A stretch of 64,000 nt of DNA from Lantana camara (lineage: Eukaryota; Streptophyta; Magnoliopsida; Lamiales; Verbenaceae). A program made the translations under genes and the position numbers. How positions within the stretch are numbered: position 1 is the first letter of the stretch; the number at the start of each line of letters is the position of its first letter. Shown here one piece after another: positions 1-11,551 of this stretch. Where the stretch lies: positions 55,719,501 through 55,783,500 of the forward strand of contig CM074863.1 of the NCBI GenBank assembly GCA_037501455.1, read 5' to 3'. The notes beneath the pieces are model-generated. The model had not been told where the DNA came from. It made no database searches and was given only the letters and a program-made list of their open reading frames with translations.

Positions 1-1060
1 AAATAGGTCACTAGGACAAAAATCCCTAAAAGTTCATACCAATCTCATCATTCAAACCCTAACCAATTCTGACCCAAATCATGTTGTAAGGAGATGAAAT
101 CAAGTATAATAGAGTAGAGAAGACATAAATATTCATACCTTAAAGATTTGGTGAAGAAAAATGGTGATTTGAGCTCAAAATCACAAAGGATGGCCAAGGG
201 TTTCTTCCTTTCTCCTCTTCTTTTCTTTCCCGTTTCAGTTGCAGCTGGAGAGTGAGGATTTGGTTCGGTTTTTCAGAGGTAAAAGGGTAGGAGAAGGCTT
301 AACCCATGGTACAAAAGTCATGGTTAATCTTTGGTTAAGTTTGGTTAAGTAAAAAGGGTCCCACCATGAAGACTAGTCAACATAAGGGCTCTTCTTGCAC
401 GAGTTGCTCGTTACGGTTGGATTTCGGAGGTCTTAATGATTTCAAAAAGGTATGAGGCTTGTTCCATTGTCTCCGAATCGTCGATACGAAGGCAACGGAG
501 TTGACGGAATTCGAATCCGAATTCCCGAGCTCAAGATATCACTCACGGAACCAAGGGTGCGCTAATTGCTCGTTAGCCCCCGACTTGGTTCCAAAAATCA
601 AAATAAATTCGTAAACACGTCAAATGAATCTGAAAACATAAACCGAGCATAGAAACATGTTCATAACACACATATTTACGACATACTAAATTTTCATACC
701 AATCCGATATCATTACATATATGAACGAAGCACAAATAGAACACTCATGCGCATGAACGAATTCATATCGTTATAAATAAATTACTAAACTTAAATTCCA
801 TATCAAATAAATTAAACAAACTAATAACATGTTATAATTAATTAAAGAAATTACCGAAGCAGTTAAGGTACGTGAAACCTCAATTAAGAAATTAAACACC
901 AATTATCAAAGTAAAATAAAATGAATTAAATTAAAATAGAAATAGTTTAAATCAAATATAAACATTTTATAAACAATTAATCATATAATTAAATAATTAA
1001 ATTGCGCAATTTATAAACAAATACGTCACATTATTATTACTGAAAAACTGGGGCGTTACA
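1..1060 (-). repeat. 3' LTR of element 1 (partial, its first 1060 bp)
   Basis: On the minus strand it starts TGTAACGCCCC directly after the polypurine tract. It matches 6950-8009 base for base as far as I checked. It includes AT-rich U3 sequence and the segment near 300-600. The rest of the LTR lies left of the window. Confidence 0.93.
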
Positions 1061-1073
1061 ATCTCTCCCCCTT
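1061..1073 (-). other. Polypurine tract of element 1
   Basis: The minus strand reads AAGGGGGAGAGAT immediately before the LTR start TGTAACG. This is the standard priming site for plus-strand DNA synthesis and it fixes the element's orientation. Confidence 0.88.
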
Positions 1074-1079
1074 AAAAAG

Positions 1080-1311
1080 AATCCGTCCTCGGATTCAAAA
1101 CACGCTTGAAATCAAACAATGAGAGATTCCCCGTCTCTCACAAACAACAAGGAGAGAGCCCCGTCCCTCGAGCAGCAATGAGAGAACCCCGTCTCTCCAA
1201 CAACAATGAGAGAACCCCGTCTCTCGCAAGCAAAGAGAGTACCCCGTCTCTCAAACAAAAATAAGAGAAGCCCGTCTCTTAGAAACAACGAGAGCACCCC
1301 GTCTCTCAACC
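1080..1311 (-). repeat. Array of about seven short hairpin units next to the polypurine tract
   Basis: After a GAATCCG...CGGATTC hairpin (1080-1096) comes a run of units of about 24-35 bp, each shaped GAGAG-nnCCCCGT-CTCTC on the plus strand, for example at 1121-1139 and 1171-1189. The arms are complementary and the core is C/G-rich. The array lies in the element's 3' untranslated end. A matching array sits at 60790-61000 in element 4. Confidence 0.85.
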
Positions 1312-3039
1312 GAAAATAAAACAAGGAAGTCTCCAATACTCCCAAGCAACTCACGCAAAACCAAATTTAAAATCACGAAAATCACCCAAAGCAAGTAAGA
1401 AACGTCGCCCACATTGATATTCAATTACTCCAAGTAATTTAACATATTACAGATCATAGTACCTAGCATAAAAAATTATAAAAGTTAAATTTGCATGGAT
1501 GCATGTATCATGAATGCTATAAATACCGTTTACCGTAGTTGCGAGAATTCAGATTTGCGAGTTGTCGTTGACCAAGGTATGATCTGTCCTAAATGTAACT
1601 CGGTGCCCAACTTGTCTTGAACCTTTTTAAGGATCATATTCTTAAATCCCTTCCGACTTGTACTGTTTCCAGTCTTCACCATTTCCCCGCAATCCTCATT
1701 CGCCCAACCAACTTCTTTTAAATTAACCGAATTTGACTTCCCGAATACCCTTAGATCATCTGTCTCGAAGTTAGACCCATAGCCACTACCTTACTCATAT
1801 CAAAGTTTAAAATACCCTCGAGAATAACTACCTCTGACCACCTTGACGATTCAATCCCTACCTTGAAGTATTCGTCATTAGGATCGACATTAACACGAAT
1901 CCTTTTCCATCTTCCGAGCATATTATCCATTTATTCCCTTTAACCCCTTAAGGTTACATTCGGCACCAGGCCCCACATTTCTTGTATTGAAGATAGAATG
2001 TTCTTGATGATTCTTGTCGTTTGATGTAAATCCTCCAATGGTCACCCTTTTCCGGTTTGGTTTCTTCTTAGATTTCCTTCCGAAGTTTCGGGGAACTAAC
2101 CGAGGACTTGATAATAGTGTCATTATTGAACCCCCTCTTTGTACCCTATTGGATTACTCATGATCGCCATCATTCCATCATACGCCAACTTGATTCGACA
2201 CTCTCTCTTGTCAATTCTGACTTAGGAGTTTCCAGACGCTCCCTTATAGTTCTGTTATCCCCAGATCCATGTTCCATACATAGGAATATTCTCCAAGACA
2301 TTTCCTTTATACCTAATGAGAGACTCTAACCCGACTTGAATAACTTAACTCTCCTTAACTCTCCTCTTAACAGCTTAACCATTCAAGCCGTCTTGTTTAT
2401 TTCTGATCATCACTAATGGGACTCCCAGGTCTTCCTTGATTTGCAATTTCGTTATTCTTACTGAAATATTTCTTCGAGCACCATTTCAATCGTCCAATTT
2501 GTTCCTCGGTCGTGCTCTCCCCCTTAAATTTCTGTTGTCCCGGGTTGAACTCCACCAGTTCTTCTTTTATCGAAACTCTTGGTGAGTAAATCCCATTAGG
2601 TGGAGTTTAACTGATATAGAAATCAAAGATTTGGCTTTTCAACTCCTTCCCTAGTTCTCTTGGTGTCCGAAACTCCTTTCTTAATCTTGTCCGGAACTCT
2701 AGTCTCACTTCTCCTTCTGAATTCTTGTTTCCGTTAACCTATCCTTTAATAGAAGTTCTTATTTCCCAATTGTCTTTCTTGTCATGTGCCACGCCACTAT
2801 TTCCTTTCCCTTAACTCAGATATGGTTCGAGCGAGGATATACTTGACAATTGAGGTGCCAGATTTTCCTATCAAGTAAACACTAAAATGCATGTCGGGTA
2901 AAGATGGCAATGCATGTGGCACGTTTTCACCAAGCAATTATACCACACATTAGCGCAACAAAACCAATTAGAAATGCACGAATAACATAAGATCAAGAGA
3001 ATAAATAATTAATGCAAAATATGATGCAGGTGCTATGAA

Positions 3040-3300
3040 TGCTTTGGAACCTGTCACCAATGAGGTAAGTAGTTAACTCGACAGCTTTTCCGTGTTACTC
3101 CAAGTCCCGCGGTTACTTTGACTTGATAATTATTCCTTGCCTTTCCCACGGTCTTCAAGATTCCCATGCATCTTTATAAATCAACTTGTATCTTCCACTT
3201 CCAAGGAGTTAACATCCAATCTATTCTCTAAATTCGACCTTTACTTCCCATCGTCGTCTCAATCAAGAATCCCGTGCCTATCCCTTGTGAGTTCAATTAA
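3040..3300 (-). pseudogene. Degenerate charged-segment remnant in element 1
   Basis: Aligning by position to element 4 (62637-62380), the minus strand shows a broken version of the same charged segment, with several stops. Only short islands such as EVEDTS and NLEDRGKGKE are shared. I do not recognise a domain. It may derive from an extra ORF like the one at 25991, but that is a guess. Confidence 0.3.
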
Positions 3301-3981
3301 CCTCCAACTGCTTACATTCGGGTGCATGATTTCCTTGCAAGGAGTGATTGCCTTTCTTTACCATTTCCATTTGTTGCTTCATATCTTCCATTTTACTTCA
3401 CAACATGGCAATTCAACTTGGTTTTAGAAAAACAAACTCATCTCCCAATCCACACCTTGTTCAAGATTCCCGTGACGATTGTTTATGAGTTTCCCATCAC
3501 GATCGACATCCAGAGCATCCAAGTCCAACTCTTCCCGGTCTTGACTTCGACAGACTTGATTTTTAATTCACTAGGCTTAATCAGAAATCCTTGACTCTAA
3601 CTCCATTTGGGAAGTCTCACATCTCTAATTCTCTACGCTCTTCTCAAAGTATCCTACCCATCTTCCATATCTCAGAAAGGTTTGCAATCAATCTTTTTTT
3701 TTGTCCTAGAACTTGGCCGTGGTTTGATATTATCTCCATAACCTATAAATCACAACGTATTTCAAGAGTAGATGCATGCGATTAGTGCATGCTCATGACA
3801 CATTTTCGACAATTAATGCAAAAATCCTTATGTAAATGCAACAGATAGTCCAACGAAATTCAAAAAGGAAAACCAAGTTCATGTTCAAGATCGATGCAAT
3901 GCACACGTTGTCATATAGTCCCTAAGCCGTACGACCTAGACTGACTCACACACGACACGAGAACACCGGTTTTGCAACCGG

Positions 3982-3993
3982 GCTCTGATACCA
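3982..3993 (-). other. Primer-binding site of element 1
   Basis: The minus strand reads TGGTATCAGAGC eight bases inside the LTR end. This is the usual plant LTR-element site complementary to the 3' end of initiator tRNA-Met. Confidence 0.92.
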
Positions 3994-4001
3994 CTTAAGG
4001 A

Positions 4002-7000
4002 TGTAGCACCCCGCACGTGAGGCACCACATCCCCCGCACTATGGCTCAACACGAGTAACGAAACAGTAAATCCGCACCCGTATCAAACCATAGCGAACGA
4101 GAGACAAACATAAAAACCTTCCTAAGCCAGGTGGAGCTAGACAACGGTTACCAATCCACCAAATATAATGCAGAAAAGCCAAAGTTCAATCATACCAATC
4201 ATAAACGGAATTTGGGCTCTTCAGGCCTCTTTTAAATCATAGCAAAACCCAGTAAAGTCAGTTCAATAACAATTACATGAATATTCAAGCTTAATATATA
4301 ACCGAACGAGTCATACATAATTTCAATACATGAATGAGTGAAGAGACTCTACTAATCTAACTCGACTCACTCAAAAACTTCAAACACCTCCGCCTAGCCC
4401 GAAACTCCAAAGATCAAACCTGCACACTAAAAGATTGGGGAGGGAGAGGGTCAGTCTCTAGAAGACTGAGTGAGCAGGAGCGATACATATATATATAAAA
4501 CATGCACATGCAAGTCATAAATCCCGAGCAAGGTTTTATTTGAAATTAGTTCCCAAAAAGGGCAAGAAAATAGATAACCAATGCTCGACTTTTACGACTA
4601 ATTCATATTAAATTCATTATATTCATAAATCATACATAAATATAAGGCTCGGCGAGTGAGCGTGCACAATCTCCAACCAAACTCCGACCGTGTACGACAA
4701 ATATCAGTAATATATTGATTAAGCGATCAGGCAATATATCATAATACATACAGACCATAAATCATATCATAAATATGCGTTTGGGCAATCCGTATCCCGG
4801 CCTTCCCGCACGGTGCATAATTCTATCAAAACATATATATAAGAAGAGGCATAAATCCTAACCAACCTTCTTCCTCCGGGTGGTGGACGGGCTTGCAAGA
4901 CCCGGCCACCGGTTATACATGGGCCAATGGGGTTACATGAATTCCCCAAAGACACTCAGCTCCCATTCCCCGCTAAATCTCCTAGCGAGGGCCGGTATCA
5001 CCGTATATAAGTTGGGACTAGTATATGGGATCCCCGTCAGCCCTTGCTTCCTCGGTTAGCCACATATACTAAGTCCCGGGGCCCGTTCAGTAATAAGTAA
5101 TAAATGTGTCTCGCCAAAACATAACAATCATAAGTACATAGCATAATTCATAAATACATATCATAATTCATAAATACATAACATAATTCATAAATACCTT
5201 ACCGTGTAATTCGGCATATGCTATATACGTACCTCTCCGTGTCATCCTAATCCGTAGCTAGCATGAAGACACACGGTTTGGAGCATAGCCTCATTACAAA
5301 ACCATTTTTAAGCTCATGTACGCTCATACGTATAACTCAAAAGGATTTACTCGATAACTTCATTTGAAAACCACATATATATATAATCATAAGGTTTTGG
5401 CCAAAGCTTTTCACATATGGGTTGTAGGGTTTGTTACATAACTAAAACGAAAACCACGCTCACCTTAACCGTGAAGAAACAAGGATCGAGCACCAAGTGC
5501 CTGACGATCAAAAGCTCTCCACCCTGGAGACAAACTGTACAAAAGACCACAAGACGTGTTCGTGAGACTCAAGACTCTAAATGAACCATATATGACGCAC
5601 GGCAATGCTCACACATGATATGAAGACATAAAGATCATATTAAGTCACGAAAATCATATAACCAATTCATTCACTTATTCAATCATTTTCATTCAATTCA
5701 TCGATTCATATTTCCAATAAATTTCAATTCAAGAATCCAAAGAGGAACATAGAACATGTTCACGCTCTCCCAACACGCTACTACATACTTCACATTACAT
5801 AACATAGCATATTCCCAAGGTTTGACAACAAGGAGAAGTCATACGATATAGAAATTAAGTGATGCGATTCATAAACGACATATAAATACAGACAAACGGC
5901 ATTACGTAAAAGCATGCCTATAACACATCCAAATATCATGAAATTGCACCATAATACTCCTAACACATAGCCAAACAAGTTCATAGTTTAACACAAAAGG
6001 AGATAAAGTCATTAAGAAGGTGAAACGAATCAAAACCCGAAGAGAAAACAACAAAGACTGCACATGGGAAGTGACACGGGGGTGTCACCTCCCTTGGCCA
6101 AACTGAGCAACGGGCGTGGCTCAGTACAGAACTGAGAAGAGGGTGTGACACGCCCGTGTCACTCTTTTATGAGTAAATGTGACACGGGGGTGTCACGGTA
6201 CAGAACCAAAACCCTTCACAAGATTTTTCCGGCAAAACTGATCCCTTACAAACTCAATCCAAAAGCATACCAAATGAACTCCAAATGATCTGAAACTTAA
6301 TATGCAACATATTTGGCATGTTATGAACATTTTTCATTTAGAGTGCAAAGGCTAAATCACACGTTAAGATCATCGAAACCGTGAAACAAAACTGGGTCGC
6401 TACAATCGGACATATGAGCCCTAATGATTCTATCATGCCTTGATCAAGTACTTAGGGCTTGAATTTGGATCTGAAACTTTGGGGAATGCATGCTAACATA
6501 CTAAACAACTTATATACATCATATATATGCAAAATGGTACCATTTAAAGCACATTAGAATGATCAACAAGTTACAAAATGTAACAGCAACAAATCTGTCA
6601 TGGTGCATGCATAGAAACAGGCCATGTATTTCGGTTTTGAGGCTTCAAATGGATCCAAATACTTGAAACATGAATGCTAACATATATAACAATGAGTTTA
6701 CATCAACTCCAAGCAATTTCACACGAAATGGAGACCATTTGATCCAGCAACAACACAATATTTCACACAGCAGTTCGAAAACAGGGGAAGTAGTTTGATC
6801 ATCAAGTTTGGAGCTCCATATCTCCTAATTTCATAAAAGGGGCAAGAGATGAAATCCTCCTAACATCATATACTATCAGTTAGGAAAGAAATAAGCCAAG
6901 AACCAAGCTCATATGATCATGTTTAAGCAAGGAATTCAGCCACACAAGCAAATAGGTCACTAGGACAAAAATCCCTAAAAGTTCATACCAATCTCATCAT

Positions 7001-8009
7001 TCAAACCCTAACCAATTCTGACCCAAATCATGTTGTAAGGAGATGAAATCAAGTATAATAGAGTAGAGAAGACATAAATATTCATACCTTAAAGATTTGG
7101 TGAAGAAAAATGGTGATTTGAGCTCAAAATCACAAAGGATGGCCAAGGGTTTCTTCCTTTCTCCTCTTCTTTTCTTTCCCGTTTCAGTTGCAGCTGGAGA
7201 GTGAGGATTTGGTTCGGTTTTTCAGAGGTAAAAGGGTAGGAGAAGGCTTAACCCATGGTACAAAAGTCATGGTTAATCTTTGGTTAAGTTTGGTTAAGTA
7301 AAAAGGGTCCCACCATGAAGACTAGTCAACATAAGGGCTCTTCTTGCACGAGTTGCTCGTTACGGTTGGATTTCGGAGGTCTTAATGATTTCAAAAAGGT
7401 ATGAGGCTTGTTCCATTGTCTCCGAATCGTCGATACGAAGGCAACGGAGTTGACGGAATTCGAATCCGAATTCCCGAGCTCAAGATATCACTCACGGAAC
7501 CAAGGGTGCGCTAATTGCTCGTTAGCCCCCGACTTGGTTCCAAAAATCAAAATAAATTCGTAAACACGTCAAATGAATCTGAAAACATAAACCGAGCATA
7601 GAAACATGTTCATAACACACATATTTACGACATACTAAATTTTCATACCAATCCGATATCATTACATATATGAACGAAGCACAAATAGAACACTCATGCG
7701 CATGAACGAATTCATATCGTTATAAATAAATTACTAAACTTAAATTCCATATCAAATAAATTAAACAAACTAATAACATGTTATAATTAATTAAAGAAAT
7801 TACCGAAGCAGTTAAGGTACGTGAAACCTCAATTAAGAAATTAAACACCAATTATCAAAGTAAAATAAAATGAATTAAATTAAAATAGAAATAGTTTAAA
7901 TCAAATATAAACATTTTATAAACAATTAATCATATAATTAAATAATTAAATTGCGCAATTTATAAACAAATACGTCACATTATTATTACTGAAAAACTGG
8001 GGCGTTACA
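4002..8009 (-). repeat. 5' LTR of element 1 (4008 bp)
   Basis: On the plus strand it begins TGTAGCACC and ends GGCGTTACA, so the minus strand runs TGTAACGCC...GGTGCTACA. Polypurine-tract and PBS positions confirm both ends. It contains the palindrome cluster at 6071-6196 and segments shared with the other LTRs of the group, such as the block around 5080-5100 that is also found near 14150 and 57720. I see no gene in it; short ORFs here are chance. Confidence 0.93.
6071..6196. repeat. Palindrome cluster in element 1 LTR
   Basis: Three copies of an 18-bp palindrome occur at 6071-6088 and 6179-6196 (GTGACACGGGGGTGTCAC) and at 6145-6162 (GTGACACGCCCGTGTCAC). Between them lies a CTGAGC...GCTCAG hairpin at 6104-6125. 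Arms are perfect; only the G/C core varies. Confidence 0.9.
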
Positions 8010-9335
8010 CTTTCTTTTAGTTATTATGACCTATAACCCTACGTGAATTTTGTAGCCCGCATGCGACTTACGTATATATATAAATATGTAAATAAGTGTT
8101 CGATAAGTATTTTGTGGGAATTGACCCATTTGTTATGAAACCTTTGAAAAACTCTTTTATGTATATATGTAAGTAATATTTTCGTTTATTTGTTTTGAAG
8201 AAGGGTTGGTGTGTGTGTTTTCGAAATAGCGAGTTAGGACTTTGAAATATAAGTTCGATTTTTGAAAATTTAGAACTTTTGATTATGAACTTTTGAACTA
8301 TGATTTCCGAACAATTTCAACAATTAGAAGGCCCCCGGAGATTTCTGCAAAGGTGCCCCGGGATGGTATTGGGCCGTCGGGTCACTCCCGAGTACGGTCT
8401 CCAACTTATAGGATCAACCAGGAACCCACTAGGAGGTTGGTGGGGGATGGAATCCTTGGGCATGAGTGTCATGAAACTCACGACCCTGACATGAGAACCG
8501 ATGGTTAGGGTACGATCTACCCTTCCATCACCCGGAGAAGAGTTATGTATGTTTGATTTCGTTTTCGTTTGAATTTTGAATTAATTTTTTTTAACGGAGG
8601 TAGGTTGTTTGGAACTCGTACTCGCCGAGTTGTGTGATTTTGATTATGAACTTAATTCGGGAAACCGGAGTGGCCTTCTAATTATTAAAATTCGTTGATT
8701 TTGGCCTTCGGCCTTAAACCTTTTCCTTATATTTAGTGTCAAGGGATAAAATGTTTTAGAATGCAAAAACCACGCCCCGGTTCATGAATCTTCTTACTTA
8801 GAATATGCTCTGCTTTATGTATATGTATGTGTGAGTGTGTTAGCCCCCTCACCTGTCTTTAGGACTAAACCCTCCTCGTTGTCTTCTTTTTCCCCTTTTG
8901 TTTCTTTGAGTTTGCAGGTGCAGGGTTGGTTTGACCTAGGTGGCTTTCATTTGAGATATTTGAGTCTTAGTTCGAGCCTTTTGCAAACCGCATCTTTACT
9001 TTCCGCTTTGGTACTATGTATAAGTATGATTATGTATAAGATTTTGAACTTATGAATTTGTAACATTTATTTGGCCCTGGGATTTACATGTCTGTATATC
9101 ATATATTTATTTGACTTAGTTGGATTTTATATAGGTATGTTTGATGATCCTGTTGCTTCCGCATGTTTTATGATTTTGTTGCGAACTCTGAATTAGGGTC
9201 TAGACCGCCTAGCTTAGGTGTGATTTAATTTGTCACCCGTTCGCTACGGCTTGATGTGTGTGCGGAGTCCCTATTTCGTTGCACATGTCGGGTTATGGTG
9301 CGGGGAATGTAGTGCTCTGCGCTCCGGGGTGCTAC
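8010..9335 (+). repeat. 5' LTR of element 2 (3' portion)
   Basis: It ends GGTGCTACA at 9335, ten bases before a primer-binding site. Its left part is cut by element 1. It matches the element 2 3' LTR around 19622-19973 and 46172-47160. No gene is visible here. Confidence 0.88.
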
Positions 9336-9344
9336 ATCCTAAAG

Positions 9345-9356
9345 TGGTATCAGAGC
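9345..9356 (+). other. Primer-binding site of element 2
   Basis: TGGTATCAGAGC lies ten bases beyond the LTR end at 9335, in the usual position for initiator tRNA-Met priming. Confidence 0.92.
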
Positions 9357-9559
9357 TCTAGGTTGCAAAACCAGAGCTCTAGTGTCGTGTGGATTTGTCT
9401 AGGTCGTTCGGCTTAGGATTATGTGTTTGTTTGCATTCACTACATCACTTTATGTGAATTATATGGATCATTTGTATTAATCGTGCATATGAACATGCAC
9501 TCACTAATCGACATGCACCTATATTTTTATTGTAATTTTGAGATTTTCAGGATACCACC

Positions 9560-10285
9560 TATGGATCCGATAGCAACTTTGTGCTGGGAGTTCGGAACTT
9601 TCAATCCTTCACACTTTCGAGGAGGTAATGATATTGAGGCCAGAGAATGGCTCGCGGGGATAGAGCCAATATTTCAAGTATGGCCCTGTGAATCTCAAAA
9701 TTAAATTGATATGGGATGTATTTGTTCGGGAATTTAGGAAAAGGTATACGCCCGCTATTCTATAAGAGCGAACACTTGAAGAATTTCTCACCCTTAAACA
9801 AGAAGGGAACACCATTATGGAATATTTGGAGGAGTTCGAAAAGTTGGGTGCCTACGTGCCACATATTACAAGTGATGATCGGTTGAAGGCTAGGCACTTC
9901 ATGGAGGGCCTTCGAGACGAGTTTAGAGAAGCTTTGATAGCAGGGGACACGAGTACGTGGAATCGAGCCGTTGAGAAGGCACTACGTGTTGAAACAAAGT
10001 GGATGGCAAGAAAAGGGCATGAAGAAGATGCACCAGAACAATCATTTGAGCCTGGATCGTGTTCTAACCTACAATTGGAAGAGAGATGGAGTCGATAAGG
10101 TGCACCGACCAAGAAAAGGAGCAACAAGAAGAAATCCAAGCCCCGGAAGACTCCTTGGTCCAAAAGAGAATTTTCCCCGTGTGCTCATTGTGGAGGGACC
10201 AACCACACTTATGAGGGATGTTGGATCCGGTTAAAGAGATATTACGCTTGTGGGTCTTCAGAGCACAAGTTCAAGGGCTAAAAAA
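9560..10285 (+). pseudogene. gag: Degenerate gypsy gag of element 2
   Basis: The start is probably the ATG at 9560 (MDPIATLCWEFG...). The frame stops after 48 codons near the gag motif region. It reopens in other frames: 9817-10098 holds the conserved part of a plant retrotransposon gag domain (islands MEYLEEFEKLG, FMEGLRDEFREAL and RAVEKALRVE). Around 10180-10221 there is a CX2CX4HX4C zinc knuckle (CAHCGGTNHTYEGC), and then a decayed second knuckle (YACGSSEHKFKG) ending at a stop. Gag would form the virus-like particle and bind RNA. Several stops and frameshifts mean no product is expected. Confidence 0.85.
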
Positions 10286-10979
10286 CAAAGGAGGAATCAA
10301 AGGCTTCAAATTGGAGACCAAGTCAAATCTAAGAATCGAGGTAATTGCATTCATGGCACCACATTCATGCATACTCAACTTGGGGGAAACCCACTTTTGT
10401 ACTATTTTTCTTATTTTGTTACTCCTTGGTACTTGCTCGTTGCTTGCCTAGTTATTCCTTGCGTTTGATATTGTTGAAGTTGTTACTTTTCTTGTAGGAA
10501 CTCTCTTCTTGAAGAGAGTTAGTGAGTAGAGAGTCCCGTGTTTGGTGAGTTGTGAGGGCCGAGCTTGCCTGGTGGTTGTTCTTGAAGGCGCCTAGTTCTT
10601 GTTAAGGTAACTCCGTTACCATAGGCGTTGGTGGTTGCTTTTAGGAGTTCCTAAGGCTCAACGATATTTTCGGGTGTTAGACTGAAGGCTAACCCCATTG
10701 GTATCCTTTGTAGTAAGGGTTGGTTATTCCGGGACAGTGTGATAAGCTTTGTAGCTTGCCCTTAGGGTAACCAAAGGGTCAGGCCAAGCTTGGAGAGATA
10801 AGGATCATAGTAAGACTTTCTTGGTGTTTCCTTGAGGGTTGGAATTCGTTACCTCCCGATAGGGATATTAAGGTTGTCGTTGTCTTTATCCCGAAGTTGG
10901 ACCTTGTGTGAAGATTCCCTACTGGATAACTTTAGCGTGGAGCTTGGAGTTTAAGACGTAGTTGACGAGCTCTTAGAAG
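10286..10979 (+). other. Element 2 internal region without recognisable domain
   Basis: Between the gag remnant and the RT remnant I see no protease motif and no long frame. This is presumably decayed or deleted protease sequence plus spacer. Confidence 0.5.
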
Positions 10980-11240
10980 GTGGTTTCACCCATTGAGTAC
11001 TTCTTCATGGAGTACTTAGTCCTATCTAAGAAGAAATGGGACTTTAGGGTGAATATCAACTACCGTGAGCTACACATGCTAACTGTGGGAGGAGAATACC
11101 CTTTTTGCTTGCTTCGAGGAGTCGTTCGTTCTTCTTTGGCGCTCCGTGGTCTTCGCCGAAGGTGGTTTCAACAAGGGTATTGTCGAATGTCGACTACGCA
11201 TTTTGGTAGAAGAACCGAGGATTGCCTCAGAGAATAAGTC
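10980..11240 (+). pseudogene. pol: Reverse transcriptase remnant of element 2
   Basis: The frame contains KKKWDFRVNINYRELHML followed by EYPF, clearly a decayed form of the gypsy RT block [17 protein letters not shown]...KYPLP seen intact at 29370-29450. Further on, QQGYCRM may be the relic of the RQGYYQLK block. The active-site aspartates are not found and RNase H and integrase are missing. It is non-functional. Confidence 0.7.
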
Positions 11241-11551
11241 TCTAGTGTTATCGGGACTCAACCAGAGATTCATCTTTGCACAAGTAGCCATCCTGTGACA
11301 TGAAAGACAGGGAGGAGGCACGGTTTGAGTGGATAAGGCTTTTGAAGAGAGTTGCCTTTGGTAATAACTTTGCTTACCCGAGGGTACTCAAAACTCCTCC
11401 GTTACGATCGAGGTACTAAGGAAGACTTCGGTTGTGCGTGGCTAACAGAGAGTTAGAGCTAATGTCTCAAGAAGTGCTCGATCACGAGACTAATCCCACT
11501 CAGGGTTCGAGACTTGAAGAGCCGGTAATGGTGTTGTGTCATGAGAAAGGA
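11241..11551 (+). other. Decayed pol spacer of element 2
   Basis: There is no open frame of note and no recognisable RNase H or integrase motif. It ends at AAGGA (11547-11551), the left TSD copy of the solo LTR that follows. Confidence 0.5.

Larger units (their letters stand above)
1061..4001 (-). other. Internal region of element 1 (2.9 kb, no intact ORF)
   Basis: The longest minus-strand frames are short: 66 codons at 2123-1923, with a basic stretch KKKPNRKR, and 80 codons over the hairpin array at 1112-1354. Neither looks like gag or pol. The same layout recurs at 60780-63604 in element 4: leader after the PBS, a degenerate charged segment, the basic segment and the hairpin array before the polypurine tract. 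Frames are not kept open between copies. For example, the KKKPN segment recurs near 61430 but is followed by a stop. I read this as decayed gag-side sequence retained in a non-autonomous element. Confidence 0.7.
1..8009 (-). mobile_element. Element 1: non-autonomous LTR retrotransposon (LARD-like), cut by left window edge
   Basis: Read on the minus strand, the order is 5' LTR (8009 to 4002), primer-binding site (3993-3982), a 2.9-kb internal region, polypurine tract (1073-1061) and 3' LTR (from 1060, leaving the window). Positions 1-1060 match 6950-8009 without an indel and with no mismatch that I noticed, so insertion is recent. The internal region has no intact gag or pol, which fits a large retrotransposon derivative mobilised by a partner's proteins (inference). 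It interrupts the 5' LTR of element 2, whose sequence resumes at 8010. The right TSD copy should be CTTTC (8010-8014); the left copy lies outside. A related copy occupies 56636-64000. Confidence 0.9.

Noticed and set aside
9345..9356. tRNA gene signal at TGGTATCAGAGC sites
   Set aside because: Only the short primer-complementary segment is present next to LTR ends; there is no cloverleaf.
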